Source: a virus
Reading direction: 5' to 3' (one strand)
DNA: 21,522 bases
Virus record (IMG/VR): IMGVR_UViG_3300045136_000348
Location: 1 to 21,522 of that record
Positions 5,609 through 13,350 of this stretch are shown piece by piece. The stretch's first letter is position 1. Every line of letters starts with the position of its first letter. The notes under the pieces are model-generated. The model was given only the letters and a program-made list of their open reading frames with translations. It did not search any database and was not told the origin of the DNA. The position numbers and the translations under genes are program-made.

Positions 5609-7263
5609 TAGTCTGGAATCTGGCTAGCGTCTTTGATTACCTGACCAGCCCCGCCACCGCCGCCTTCTGGGGATTCTCCCACAGCTTGTAGGCCCTTGCG
5701 TAGACGGTTTCGGACACCGTCAAAGATGTCAATTTGTCGAATAACGAAATCTCTGGGCGTTCCTGGGCCGGGCAACATGCGAGCGACGGCATGCCGCAAA
5801 AGATCGGAGGCCGTGCCCATGCCTGCGGTGCGCAAGGCATAGGCATTTTCTTCTAGCGATGCAAGCGCCGTAACGTAGTCGATCTGGTCAAGAGTAAGCG
5901 TGCCCTTAGCCAGAGAACTCACGAAAGTTTGCACCGCATTTCCAGGATTGTCCGACATAAGCGCCAATATTAACTGTGCGCGATGATACGGCGATAATCC
6001 TGTCTTTAGATTCTTGAATGCCTCTCGAACGTTATTGGAGTTGTAATCCATGTCGTCGAATACGGCATTCGACATGTCGATGGCCCCTGCTCTCGAAGCA
6101 GGCGCGTACCTTCCTGGGTACTTGTTTATCTGTTGGGCGTTGGCCATGACCAAGCTATGGCGGTCTCCCCAAGTGTCCACGACGCCATACTCACGGCCAG
6201 CCATGTACGCGGAGGCTCTTGCGCCTGCAAGTTTCTGCTTGGCAGCCTCTGCCGTCGCCCACGCCTTGTTGGCCTCTAGGTACTTCCGCTGAATGCCTGC
6301 GTCTTTCTGGAACTCTGGGTCAGAAGGCGTTACAACCCCTGAACCCGAAATGACTCCGTAAGGCTTGCCCTCGATGGTCAGGACTTTGCCCTGGTTAGCC
6401 AGTGGCTTGATGGGAGCCTTGATGGGCTTGCCGTCAATCTGTACCTCTTTGGCCGGGCGAGAAGGATCACTCTCATCGAAGGCGTACCACTGACCAGCAG
6501 TATCTCCCACGGTGCCCTGCTTGAAGACCCACTTCTCCTTTTCGGCCTTCATTTCATCGACGCCGATTCTAGACGCTTCGAGCATCGTTTTAGGGTCGGG
6601 CGGTTGCATCTGCCCAGCCTGGGCCAGGGCCTCAAAGCGGCTTTGCATGACCTGTTGCCTCAGTTGTTCCAACTGCGCCTCAGCCATCTTCGATTTGTGG
6701 AACTGCTTCAACGCCTGGCCATACACGTTCTCTTTTTCGTCGAAGATGTTCTGGTTAAGCGCCTTATACATGTTCTTGAGGCGCTTGACGCTCTTGGGAT
6801 TGGCGGGATCAAGAAACGCCCTGACCCAGGTCATGTGCTGCAGGTTATTTATTACCTTCTGCCTAAAATCTGGGGCATTGGGATCGCCAGCCGCTAGCTC
6901 TGCTTTCTGCACTGCCTGATCGAGGCTCTGCCAGTCCGCAAGAGCGTCCCTTACTTGGTTCTGCTTATGCTGCGCACTGAGATTGTGAATGAGCGTGCCC
7001 GCGTTATAGAGAACATTTCCTATGTCCTCCTCACGAGTATGCACCGCTCCCATGCGGTATCCCTGTGGCTTAAGGTCTTGAGCGCTAAAGCGAGGTGATG
7101 CCTGACCAATCCCAGCAGGCCGAGGCTTGACGGCCTGCGAGAGCATTTGCTGCACCATCTGGTCAAGCTTGTCCTTTTCGAGGGCAGACCCTGCCGCTAT
7201 TGGCGCAACGGCACCAGCGCCTCCGCCTGCCCCTACAGGTCCTGCCGATGTTGTCATCAACAT
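5608..7263 (-). CDS. Large internal virion-like protein, 551 aa
   Basis: Not assignable to a named family from motifs, but size, composition and place suggest an ejected inner-virion protein. The N-terminus is low complexity (Gly/Ala-rich). Residues 100-220 are Lys/Gln/Glu-rich and probably coiled or helical (AEAQLEQLRQQVMQSRFEAL). The middle has a beta-like stretch (GKVLTIEGKPYGVISGSG), the later part is helical again, and the C-terminus has a GGGGG run. The start is ATG at 7263, with AAGGA nine bases upstream; an ATG two codons later is less well placed. It begins 12 bases after the 227-aa gene and is coupled by TAATG to the 556-aa gene, so the two are probably made in fixed proportion. Confidence 0.6.
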   Translation of the reverse strand: MLMTTSAGPVGAGGGAGAVAPIAAGSALEKDKLDQMVQQMLSQAVKPRPAGIGQASPRFSAQDLKPQGYRMGAVHTREEDIGNVLYNAGTLIHNLSAQHKQNQVRDALADWQSLDQAVQKAELAAGDPNAPDFRQKVINNLQHMTWVRAFLDPANPKSVKRLKNMYKALNQNIFDEKENVYGQALKQFHKSKMAEAQLEQLRQQVMQSRFEALAQAGQMQPPDPKTMLEASRIGVDEMKAEKEKWVFKQGTVGDTAGQWYAFDESDPSRPAKEVQIDGKPIKAPIKPLANQGKVLTIEGKPYGVISGSGVVTPSDPEFQKDAGIQRKYLEANKAWATAEAAKQKLAGARASAYMAGREYGVVDTWGDRHSLVMANAQQINKYPGRYAPASRAGAIDMSNAVFDDMDYNSNNVREAFKNLKTGLSPYHRAQLILALMSDNPGNAVQTFVSSLAKGTLTLDQIDYVTALASLEENAYALRTAGMGTASDLLRHAVARMLPGPGTPRDFVIRQIDIFDGVRNRLRKGLQAVGESPEGGGGGAGQVIKDASQIPD

Positions 7264-7275
7264 TATTCGACGTCC

Positions 7276-7959
7276 TTAGCCTGTCGCCAACACCATAGCT
7301 GCATCCGTCGCAGCGCTGGAACCGCCACTATTACCGATCTGGCTTAGGCTGCCAAGCAACTGGCCCGCGCCGCCTATCAGCGATCCCAATCCCTGCTGTG
7401 GCACACTTGCCTTAGCGAGGGCCAGCTTGTTGCCGCCCAGCAAGATGTCTAAATAGTTCTGCACGGCCTGCTCGTACAGCTGAGCCGCGATCTGTTCTTG
7501 ATTTAGATTGACCTGTCCAAGGTAATTGCTGAGGCCATAGGCCGCCGGCGATGACATGCCTAACCCTGCGCTGCCAAACTGCTCTAGAATGTTTGCTTGG
7601 CCCTGCTGAATCTGTGGCTGCATGGCCTGAAATAGCCACTGCATCACCTGCGGGCTAAAGCCTGCCCCGCCCTGCAAAAAGTCTGCCAGCATCCCCGCGA
7701 TATAGCTTGGATAGCCCGCCTGCTTGAGCGAGTTGAGAACCTGGGGATTTGAGCCGCTAAACGGAAGCAGCGAGAATGGAGTTCCTGAAAATGCCGATCC
7801 TGCCAGGGGCATAGTCGTGCCTCCGGGCCAAGGCTCGGCGACGCCGGGCACTCCAGGTGTCGTGCTGCCAGTGCCGCCCATCACGGACGGCATGTTGTAG
7901 CCGCTAGGGTTGCCTCCGCCCCCTGCCAGGGCGCCGGGATTGAAAGGAGCTGGAGTCAT
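7276..7959 (-). CDS. Virion-associated (inner core-like) protein, 227 aa
   Basis: The N-terminal 60 residues are Gly/Pro-rich and probably flexible. The centre is helical with FGSAGLGMSSPAAYG followed by a Gln-rich helix (LNQEQIAAQLYEQAVQNYLD). This Gly-Ser-Ser-Pro-Ala pattern recurs in small inner-core or ejection proteins of podovirus-like phages, as far as I recall. The C-terminus has a glycine-rich hydrophobic stretch (GLGSLIGGAGQLLGSLSQIG) that could interact with a membrane. The ATG overlaps the adaptor gene stop (ATGA). Assignment is by gene order (adaptor, small core protein, two large core proteins) and weak sequence resemblance. Confidence 0.55.
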   Translation of the reverse strand: MTPAPFNPGALAGGGGNPSGYNMPSVMGGTGSTTPGVPGVAEPWPGGTTMPLAGSAFSGTPFSLLPFSGSNPQVLNSLKQAGYPSYIAGMLADFLQGGAGFSPQVMQWLFQAMQPQIQQGQANILEQFGSAGLGMSSPAAYGLSNYLGQVNLNQEQIAAQLYEQAVQNYLDILLGGNKLALAKASVPQQGLGSLIGGAGQLLGSLSQIGNSGGSSAATDAAMVLATG

Positions 7960-8684
7960 CGCGCACCGTACCTTCCTTGCATGACCGTCACGCTTCTCGT
8001 GTTGTATTTTTGATCACGCTCTTGCTGGAACAGCTTAACCATTATAAGTCCTGGCCTTCCGCGCTTGCCGTCGCTGGTGATTGCCTCGGGGTCTCCGTAG
8101 AGAATCTCGCGCAGGCTGTGGTACTGGTCCGTCCAGCGCTTGAGAATACAGATTCGCATCGCCGCCCCGTAGGCCACAATGTCAAGCCAGTCGCGGCCAA
8201 TGTATATTGGGTCGCTCAGGTCGGGAGTCGCGGGGAACGGGTGCTTGACCTGGTAGCGCAAGTACACGGTATAGTTGGCGTTTGGCACTGGCCCAAAGTG
8301 GAAGTTTTTGTCAAAGCGCGTAAACCACGCCGGGACTCCCAGAACCGCCGGCGCCGTCATGGTTTCTATTCCCGCAGGCGTTCGGTACCGAACAGGCGCG
8401 ACGATCGTGTTGTTAGGAGTGTCCACGAACAACGCGAAGGACTCGGGCATCGAGTATTCGTCGCCAGTGTTGACGAAGAGCGAGACAGGATAGACCGCCT
8501 GGCCGGCGGTCAGGTTGACCTGCGGCCCAGTCGATTGGAGCTCAGGAAAAGGATTGCTGTTCGTCAGCTCGTAGATCGTCTTGACAACATAACGCGCAAT
8601 CTGCGAATCAGTGACGTCGGTGCGACCCTGGAGAGCATCCAGTACGTCCTGCTTGATGTCGTTGATGGTTGCAACTTGCTGCAT
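7956..8684 (-). CDS. Head-tail adaptor-like protein (gp11/gp4-like)
   Basis: A 242-aa protein probably docking on the portal and linking head to tail. The N-terminus is helical (INDIKQDVLDALQGR, IARYVVKTIYELTN). The middle is beta-rich with LTAGQAVYPVS and a YTVYLRYQVKHP strand. The C-terminal half contains IGRDWLDIVAYGAAMRICI, the helical W-x-x-I/V-x-x-GA pattern common in podovirus adaptor proteins. Its place between the nozzle-like gene and the core-like genes fits. It lies 18 bases after the 135-aa gene with a weak ribosome site, and its stop overlaps the next ATG. The link to T7 gp11 or P22 gp4 is by pattern and size, not alignment. Confidence 0.55.
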   Translation of the reverse strand: MQQVATINDIKQDVLDALQGRTDVTDSQIARYVVKTIYELTNSNPFPELQSTGPQVNLTAGQAVYPVSLFVNTGDEYSMPESFALFVDTPNNTIVAPVRYRTPAGIETMTAPAVLGVPAWFTRFDKNFHFGPVPNANYTVYLRYQVKHPFPATPDLSDPIYIGRDWLDIVAYGAAMRICILKRWTDQYHSLREILYGDPEAITSDGKRGRPGLIMVKLFQQERDQKYNTRSVTVMQGRYGAR

Positions 8685-8702
8685 GCTCTTAAGCCTATAT
8701 GC

Positions 8703-9110
8703 CTAGGCGGCCATGAAGATTTCGGCGTAGGTGTTGGCTCCGCTGGCTCCCAGGCTTAGCGCGGTGAATCCGCCGCTGCCGGGGTTCGTGGAGAATGTGG
8801 CCATCGTCAAGAAGATTCCGTTGGGCACCAACACATAAGGCGAAGCCCACGCTGCGCCGCCGGTAGGCGTGAGGGTAATCGAGATAGTGTTCGAGCCGCT
8901 CAGGTTCTTGATCGACAGCACCCACACGGTTGCTCCTGGTAAGGTAAGCGATGCCGGCCCGGGGCTGGCCACGAGGAAATAGGTATCGTAGAAAGTGGCG
9001 TTGGTCTGGGCCACAATGGTCGTGATTGGGCTGTTGACCCGCTGGACACTGTTACTGTTATCAATGATTTGCAGGTTAGCGCCCGCGAGTTGTGCATTTG
9101 CGTTGGCCAT
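8703..9110 (-). CDS. Small beta-rich virion protein (fibre/decoration-like)
   Basis: A 135-aa protein with alternating Ser/Thr/Ala and hydrophobic residues, such as ASLTLPGATVWVLSIKNLSGSN followed by ISITLTPTGG. This LP-x-A-T...IKN pattern is typical of beta-structured modules in phage spikes and head fibres. GGAGGGAG sits about seven bases before the ATG. It has no signal peptide or catalytic motif. It is the third of three consecutive small beta-rich genes after the nozzle-like gene. Fibre, head decoration or a trimerising adhesin are the likely choices; receptor binding is not shown. Confidence 0.6.
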   Translation of the reverse strand: MANANAQLAGANLQIIDNSNSVQRVNSPITTIVAQTNATFYDTYFLVASPGPASLTLPGATVWVLSIKNLSGSNTISITLTPTGGAAWASPYVLVPNGIFLTMATFSTNPGSGGFTALSLGASGANTYAEIFMAA

Positions 9111-9140
9111 GGGTACACTCCCTCCCTATTATACCGCCCC

Positions 9141-9509
9141 TCAGTAGATGATTAGGACAAACGCTACCGACGCCTGGTCACACTTCAGCGAGATCGTTCC
9201 CAGTGAGGTTTGGGTGGCCGCAGTCCACGCCGTCCCGCTATCGTATATGTGCGCCGCTGCGTTTGTCCGTACAACGCTGAATCCAAAGGGCACATGGCGC
9301 AGATTATGTTGAACAGTGAAGGCAGTGTTGGCCACGGCGGGAGTTGTCCCTGTGGCCTTGTACACCTGCATGTTCATGTCGGCGTCGGCGTTCGACGTGG
9401 TCGTCCCAAAGCTTATGTTCGACAATGTCTTAGACATCAGCTCCTGAACGTAGCGCAGAACCTGCTCGGTAGTCTGAGAGCTAAGGCCAAGCGTGCGAGG
9501 CGGCTTCAA
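9141..9509 (-). CDS. Small beta-rich tail/fibre-like protein, TTG start
   Basis: A 122-aa protein. Residues 1-30 are helical and could form a coiled coil or attachment segment (QTTEQVLRYVQELMSK). The rest is beta-rich, with GTTPAVANTAFTVQHNLRHVP followed by a strand-like C-terminus ending VAFVLIIY. The NTxFTVxHxLxxVP pattern recurs in C-terminal modules of phage fibres. It starts at TTG 9509, overlapping the previous stop (TTGA), with AGGAGG seven bases upstream; no ATG gives a better start. It is likely a virion surface protein. Confidence 0.65.
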   Translation of the reverse strand: MKPPRTLGLSSQTTEQVLRYVQELMSKTLSNISFGTTTSNADADMNMQVYKATGTTPAVANTAFTVQHNLRHVPFGFSVVRTNAAAHIYDSGTAWTAATQTSLGTISLKCDQASVAFVLIIY

Positions 9510-9967
9510 AGGACTGCCTCCTCGACTTCGCCAATCAACACGGCTTCTACGATCGACACCGGGCCGCCGCCGGCGGCGCGCGAAATGGACAGCTGCGGCC
9601 GGAAAGCGGTCAGCGTCAGGTCGATGAACTTGGTAAGGATCGCGCCGCTGGCTGCGCTCGTTCCAATGTTGAACTGCGCCGAGGCAGTTACGATGTTTCC
9701 ATTGTCGTTGGTTCCGGTTATAGTTGCGGTGATCGTTGCCGATCCAAGGTCAGTGTAGATCAGGATTATGCGGCGCACCGTCGGCACGCGTCCAGGCACA
9801 ATGTCCTCGGAGCGCCACGAATAGCTGGAGCCATCGACGGTATCGTTGAAGTTAGAAGGATCAAAAATAGAGATGAACGAGGCGCCAGTGTCGGAGGCAG
9901 AAGTAGGCACAAACAAGAAGAACGTTGTCCCCGCAAATCCTCCGTTCTCGCCAAAAGGTACCGCCAT
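9506..9967 (-). CDS. Beta-rich virion protein, 153 aa
   Basis: The product alternates hydrophobic and Thr/Ser residues (ATITATITGTNDNGNIVTAS, then FIDLTLTAFRPQLSISRA), which points to an all-beta jelly-roll or immunoglobulin-like fold, and ends in an acidic EVEEAVL. It starts four bases after the stop of the Hint-bearing nozzle-like gene with no strong ribosome site, so it probably depends on translation of that gene. Two overlapping neighbours of similar character follow. A head-fibre, tail-fibre or decoration role is likely. No enzyme motif was seen. Confidence 0.6.
   Translation of the reverse strand: MAVPFGENGGFAGTTFFLFVPTSASDTGASFISIFDPSNFNDTVDGSSYSWRSEDIVPGRVPTVRRIILIYTDLGSATITATITGTNDNGNIVTASAQFNIGTSAASGAILTKFIDLTLTAFRPQLSISRAAGGGPVSIVEAVLIGEVEEAVL
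9517..9522 (-). promoter_or_regulatory. Ribosome binding site fixing a TTG start
   Basis: A full AGGAGG lies seven bases upstream of the TTG at 9509, inside the last codons of the preceding gene (Glu-Glu of its EVEEAVL end). It supports TTG as the true start of the 122-aa fibre-like protein and coupling of the two genes. Confidence 0.75.
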
Positions 9968-9971
9968 ATGC

Positions 9972-11675
9972 CTATCCTTGGAATGGCTTTAGATTGTGCG
10001 CAAACCAGCCATTGTTTAGTCGATAGCTGTGGCCGATGTAGTCCTCGGCCTCAACTTCTAGATTGTAGACCAGGCCTTCGTAGCCACCAGTCTGCTCGAA
10101 TACCTTGCCGGCCATCACCCACTCCTCGCCGTCCTTGGAGATCATGTGCTCGAATGTAACCCATTCGTCGTTGCCCATGTGATGGAGCAAACCTTTGTAC
10201 TCGTGAACCATTGTCTTAGAGACGCGACGGAATCCTGTTAGGGTCTCCACACGGTCGCCTACCACGATCGACGCTATCGGCCTCCAACCATCATCAGTCA
10301 GCACCAGCGTATTGGGGGTAAAGCAGAACCTTCCGCCGCCGCCTCCGGGCAGGCCTCCACCGCTGTGTTGTGTGCTGTTGACTATGAGTTGCGTCGACAC
10401 CGAAATTGGTGTATCGCCAATCCAGCACTTGTAGGGAATGCCGACGGTGACATCGCTCATCTGCCACGGCGCCCAATTGTTGTCCTCTAGCGAGTAGACC
10501 CAGCACTTGGTCGCGCCGCTGGGCGTCAGGATGAACAGCATGTACACGTAGTAAGTGTAGCCCAGCGTTAGGGCCGGAACTATGACGCCTGTTGGCGGCT
10601 GCGTCGTTGTCGCGAGGTCAGCAAAGATTGCGTCGCGCGCCCCTGCGCCAATCGGCGTGAGAGCGCTTCCACTGATCTTGTATATATTTTCGGTGGAAAC
10701 GAATATGCCCATGTCGCCGTACTGCGCTATCGAAGCGGCATAGACGTTGCCTATGCCCTGCTCAGAGGCCCACAAGTGATTGAAATCAAACGGCGCGGTG
10801 CCGTTGCCGGTAGGCGATACTTCGGTGATTCCGTTTTGGCGAAAGATGTAGCCTACCCGGCCAAGAAACATCAGCCCTGTGATGAGATCAGGCACATCCA
10901 GGAAGTCCGCCGAGCCTGCGCTTGGAAATACGCTGGGATCGAACGTCGCGCCTTGCGTCCCCAGGTTAGAGCCAAACGCGCCGGCGCCAAACGGATTGAA
11001 GCCGCTGTTCGACCAGCGAACGCGTTGAGGGAATGCTCCTGTACCGCCCTGCACCCCAGCAACGATTGGCGTCTCCGAAGTCGAGGCCAGGATGAGATGG
11101 TTGTCCAGTTCGCCGATGAACTGCGCGCCGATCAGTGTCGTAGTTGACGGGGGGAGGCCGCTAACCCCTGCGCCTAAGAAGGCGATATCATTGACGGGCG
11201 TCAGGGCCGCCCCGTCCCAAGCCGACACGTGACCGTTGTTATTCGTGTAGTACAGGATGCTCTGAAACACTCGCCAGCGCACAAACGTTGCGGGGGCCAT
11301 TGCCGGCCCTCCGACCAGTGACCAGGGGTTTTGTCCCTGGGCCAGCAAATTCTGAATGCCAACGCGAAGCTGGAACATTCCATTCACCGTCCAGCAGACC
11401 GTGTGCCAAACGTTGTTGCGGCTCAGGAACGATCCGACGCCTAGAATCTGGTTACCGTCTGGAGAAGGCAGATAGGCTTTGAACTGGGGCCGCGTTCGCA
11501 GCTCGGCGTTGCGAAACATGAAGTTCAGCGTCGCGGGAGTCTGCGCCGGGCTGATTAGGTTGGGCGGCGTCTGGACGTTAAGGCCGCCATAGGGAGACGA
11601 CCAGGAGGTTGCTACGCCGCCGGCAGGAGCTGTCCAGTTGGCAGGTGAATATACGATTTCAAATGGCTTGCCCAC
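9972..11675 (-). CDS. Tail nozzle/hub-like protein with C-terminal Hint domain
   Basis: A 567-aa two-part protein. Residues 1-436 are beta-rich with repeated strand-turn units, including GLMFLGRVGYIFRQNGITEV and DMGIFVSTENIYKISG, like the beta-propeller nozzle or hub proteins of short-tailed phages (T7 gp12, P22 gp10). Then comes a Gly-rich linker (HSGGGLPGGGGGRF, 437-450). Residues 451-561 are a Hint domain: block A CFTPNTLVLTDDG, VVGDRVET, block B VTFEH, block F VYNLEVE, and terminal AHN, followed by only LKPFQG. It starts at GTG 11675 with AGGA about seven bases upstream. The family chemistry is an N-S acyl shift at Cys451. With Leu after Asn561 and no real C-extein, canonical splicing is unlikely, but self-cleavage is plausible. 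The nozzle assignment rests on gene order and pattern. Confidence 0.7.
   Translation of the reverse strand: MGKPFEIVYSPANWTAPAGGVATSWSSPYGGLNVQTPPNLISPAQTPATLNFMFRNAELRTRPQFKAYLPSPDGNQILGVGSFLSRNNVWHTVCWTVNGMFQLRVGIQNLLAQGQNPWSLVGGPAMAPATFVRWRVFQSILYYTNNNGHVSAWDGAALTPVNDIAFLGAGVSGLPPSTTTLIGAQFIGELDNHLILASTSETPIVAGVQGGTGAFPQRVRWSNSGFNPFGAGAFGSNLGTQGATFDPSVFPSAGSADFLDVPDLITGLMFLGRVGYIFRQNGITEVSPTGNGTAPFDFNHLWASEQGIGNVYAASIAQYGDMGIFVSTENIYKISGSALTPIGAGARDAIFADLATTTQPPTGVIVPALTLGYTYYVYMLFILTPSGATKCWVYSLEDNNWAPWQMSDVTVGIPYKCWIGDTPISVSTQLIVNSTQHSGGGLPGGGGGRFCFTPNTLVLTDDGWRPIASIVVGDRVETLTGFRRVSKTMVHEYKGLLHHMGNDEWVTFEHMISKDGEEWVMAGKVFEQTGGYEGLVYNLEVEAEDYIGHSYRLNNGWFAHNLKPFQG
9993..10325 (-). other. 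Hint (intein-like, BIL-type) domain coding region
   Basis: This stretch codes residues 451-561 of the 567-aa protein. It begins with Cys (TGC, 10325-10323) and ends with His-Asn (CAC AAT, 9998-9993). Length is 111 residues with no homing endonuclease insert. The next residue is Leu (CTA), so the Cys/Ser/Thr nucleophile needed for splicing is missing. This matches bacterial intein-like (BIL) domains, which cleave their N-terminal partner or pass it to another nucleophile. Reading through the TAG at 9974-9972 gives no plausible C-extein. Confidence 0.8.
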
Positions 11676-11688
11676 ATATCTGTCCTAG

Positions 11689-12219
11689 CTAGTCAACGGT
11701 TATGAGGACGACTCCGCTCTGAATGGTGATTGGCGTCAAACCATTAATCCAGAAGATTTTGCCGCGATTCTGGGAGCCACCACCGGTTGCCGTCGCTTGC
11801 CACACGGGGTTGCCCGAACGGTCCCGTAGGTCGAGAGTGTTGCCCGCAGCAGCGGCGTTCTGCCACGAAATGTCTTCGACGCGCACGTAAGCGTTGTAAA
11901 GGCACTGCGCAAGCGTTCCGCCACCGCTCTGCGCTGTTCCTGAAGGAATCGTGAACTGCGGCGCCATCGTGAATGACGTGCCGCCGCTGGCCCCGACGAT
12001 CAGCTTGTAAAAGCCATTGTAGGCCGCAGCAGACGCCCCAATCACCGTAAACCACTGCGCAGGCTGCACGTCCGCCGCCGTGTGGAACGTGAAGGCTGCG
12101 GTCGTGGTTATCGTGACTGTGCCGTCGGCATTCAGCGTTAGGCCTGTGGCTGCCGTGATGGAGGCGGTAGCAGGATCAGCCGAGGTAAGCGACCATGGAT
12201 TGGCTTGCAGTTGGGCCAT
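11689..12219 (-). CDS. Beta-rich virion protein, 176 aa
   Basis: Ala/Thr/Gly-rich protein with many probable strands (GTVTITTTAAFTFHTA, GTSFTMAPQFTIP) and a C-terminal half containing NTLDLRDRSGNPVWQATATG and ending ITIQSGVVLITVD. The composition is that of a capsid or tail surface protein. The ATG at 12219 comes three bases after the stop of the upstream 220-aa gene and lacks a ribosome site, so it is probably translated by reinitiation. It is followed by the nozzle-like gene. No family name is offered; head-tail joining or decoration are possible roles. Confidence 0.55.
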   Translation of the reverse strand: MAQLQANPWSLTSADPATASITAATGLTLNADGTVTITTTAAFTFHTAADVQPAQWFTVIGASAAAYNGFYKLIVGASGGTSFTMAPQFTIPSGTAQSGGGTLAQCLYNAYVRVEDISWQNAAAAGNTLDLRDRSGNPVWQATATGGGSQNRGKIFWINGLTPITIQSGVVLITVD

Positions 12220-12222
12220 AGT

Positions 12223-12885
12223 TTAACCGAATTCCACCGCGCAGTGCGCTCCGAGCCCGTACACCCGAACCGCGGACGTAGCCGCAGTCGTGATGACAAG
12301 CTCAATGTTCAAATTGGAAATGTCGTTGATCTCGAAGTTCAGCGGCTGCGCCAGCGTGACTTTTTGCACGTGCGGCGTGCCTGCTCCCGTCGTGGTCGTC
12401 AAGGCGATGGCCGTAGCGGCCACGACGGCAGTATTTGTGAAGGCGGTGTTCTCGGTGTAAGTGGCGCGATTCAGGCCAAGCGTAGCCGCGGTAAGGGCTG
12501 CAGTCTGGACAGAGTAGACCGCGAAGATGTCGATGACCGCCACTCCCCATGGAAGAGGCGGCGTGCCAAACTGCGATGCTGTGGCGCCGCCGGAGAATGG
12601 GTTCGAGGGGCCTCCTGCGGCAGTGCCAAATACTTCCTGAAACTCGTTTGAGGTAAGGAGCGTGCCCTGGCCAGGCGTTGCGGGGAACGTGACGTAAGGG
12701 CGCTTGTAATCCGCAAGGTCGGCCCAAATCTGGACGGTGGAGACGCCTGCGGTGTTGTTCAACGAGACGTCGCCCAGGCCGTTGCGGACCCAGGCATACT
12801 GTCCCGCGGCGGTGCCCTGTTGCGCCGTCGGAAGGTTGAGGTTCGCCGCGCTGTAGAAAAGCAATGCTCCAAAAGTTCTCGCCAT
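12223..12885 (-). CDS. Beta-rich virion protein, 220 aa
   Basis: Ala/Thr-rich protein whose C-terminal half alternates hydrophobic and Thr residues (VVAATAIALTTTTGAG, VQKVTLAQPLNFEIND, NIELVITTAATSAVRVYG), suggesting a beta-sandwich. The N-terminus begins MARTFGALLFYSAANLNLP. AGAGGA lies about four bases before the ATG. It lies between the zinc-ribbon gene and the 176-aa gene and is probably co-translated with the latter. It is likely a structural protein of the head surface or the head-tail junction. Confidence 0.55.
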   Translation of the reverse strand: MARTFGALLFYSAANLNLPTAQQGTAAGQYAWVRNGLGDVSLNNTAGVSTVQIWADLADYKRPYVTFPATPGQGTLLTSNEFQEVFGTAAGGPSNPFSGGATASQFGTPPLPWGVAVIDIFAVYSVQTAALTAATLGLNRATYTENTAFTNTAVVAATAIALTTTTGAGTPHVQKVTLAQPLNFEINDISNLNIELVITTAATSAVRVYGLGAHCAVEFG

Positions 12886-12894
12886 GATTCCTCT

Positions 12895-13161
12895 CTAATA
12901 CATCACGTCGACCGCATCTTGCCTGCGCTCGATAGGCGACGTTATCTTCGGGTCAGGCTCCAGCTCGTGCCGCCAAATCGCCACCTGCCTCGCCACCGCC
13001 AGTTCGCGGCTTCCTACGATTGGCATCTTGCCCTTGTCATAGCAACGGTTCGGGTGGCAAACGAGGATTCCGTTCTGCCAGTCCATCTTGGAGAGCGGCC
13101 ACGTCACGCCGCACCGTTGGCAAACCTCGTAAACGTTCCGTCGCTGGCTATGTAGCTGCAT
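12895..13161 (-). CDS. Zinc-ribbon-like small phage protein, 88 aa
   Basis: Contains CQRCG (Cys14, Cys17) and CHPNRCYD (Cys35, Cys40), separated by a Trp-bearing segment (TWPLSKMDWQNGILV). This C-x2-C...C-x4-C arrangement with a following acidic or aromatic residue recalls the small CERCG...CxxCYD proteins found next to capsid genes in many phages. It likely binds one Zn ion. The C-terminal 40 residues are basic and helical (SRELAVARQVAIWRHE). The ribosome site is weak. The role in the virion or its assembly is unknown. Confidence 0.65.
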   Translation of the reverse strand: MQLHSQRRNVYEVCQRCGVTWPLSKMDWQNGILVCHPNRCYDKGKMPIVGSRELAVARQVAIWRHELEPDPKITSPIERRQDAVDVMY

Positions 13162-13164
13162 TCG

Positions 13165-13350
13165 CTATCCGTTCTTGCGATGTTTAGGTGTCGTCGACTT
13201 GATTGTCATCTTGTTGTGCTCGCGCAGGGTCAGCGTCGGGCCCATGTGGCCGCCGCGCCCGGCGTGAACGAAAACTTTGTGCGCAGGACGATTATGCCGC
13301 GGAGCTGGCCCCCGGCGCTCACTCCATTTCACAATGCATCCTTCGCTCAT
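13165..13350 (-). CDS. 61-aa basic protein of unknown function
   Basis: The ATG at 13350 overlaps the stop of the 34-aa gene (ATGA) and has GGAG six bases upstream. The product is rich in Arg, Lys and His (WSERRGPAPRHNRPAHK, then IKSTTPKHRKNG). No motif is recognised. Together with its upstream neighbour it gives two consecutive very basic micro-proteins right after the capsid gene, which would suit contact with packaged DNA or the capsid interior. Confidence 0.5.
   Translation of the reverse strand: MSEGCIVKWSERRGPAPRHNRPAHKVFVHAGRGGHMGPTLTLREHNKMTIKSTTPKHRKNG

Noticed and set aside
7977-8759. 260-residue open frame on the plus strand opposite the adaptor-like gene.
   Set aside because: Rich in Arg/Val from the complementary frame, with no motif, and would oppose an otherwise unidirectional operon.
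9128-9133. TATAAT on the minus strand before the 135-aa gene as a promoter.
   Set aside because: No -35-like sequence at 16-18 bases, and it lies in a 30-base gap of a continuous operon; a single hexamer is too weak.
9968-9974. Readthrough of the TAG after the Hint domain to supply a C-extein.
   Set aside because: The read-through frame differs from the next gene and gives an Arg/Cys-rich sequence with no sign of coding.
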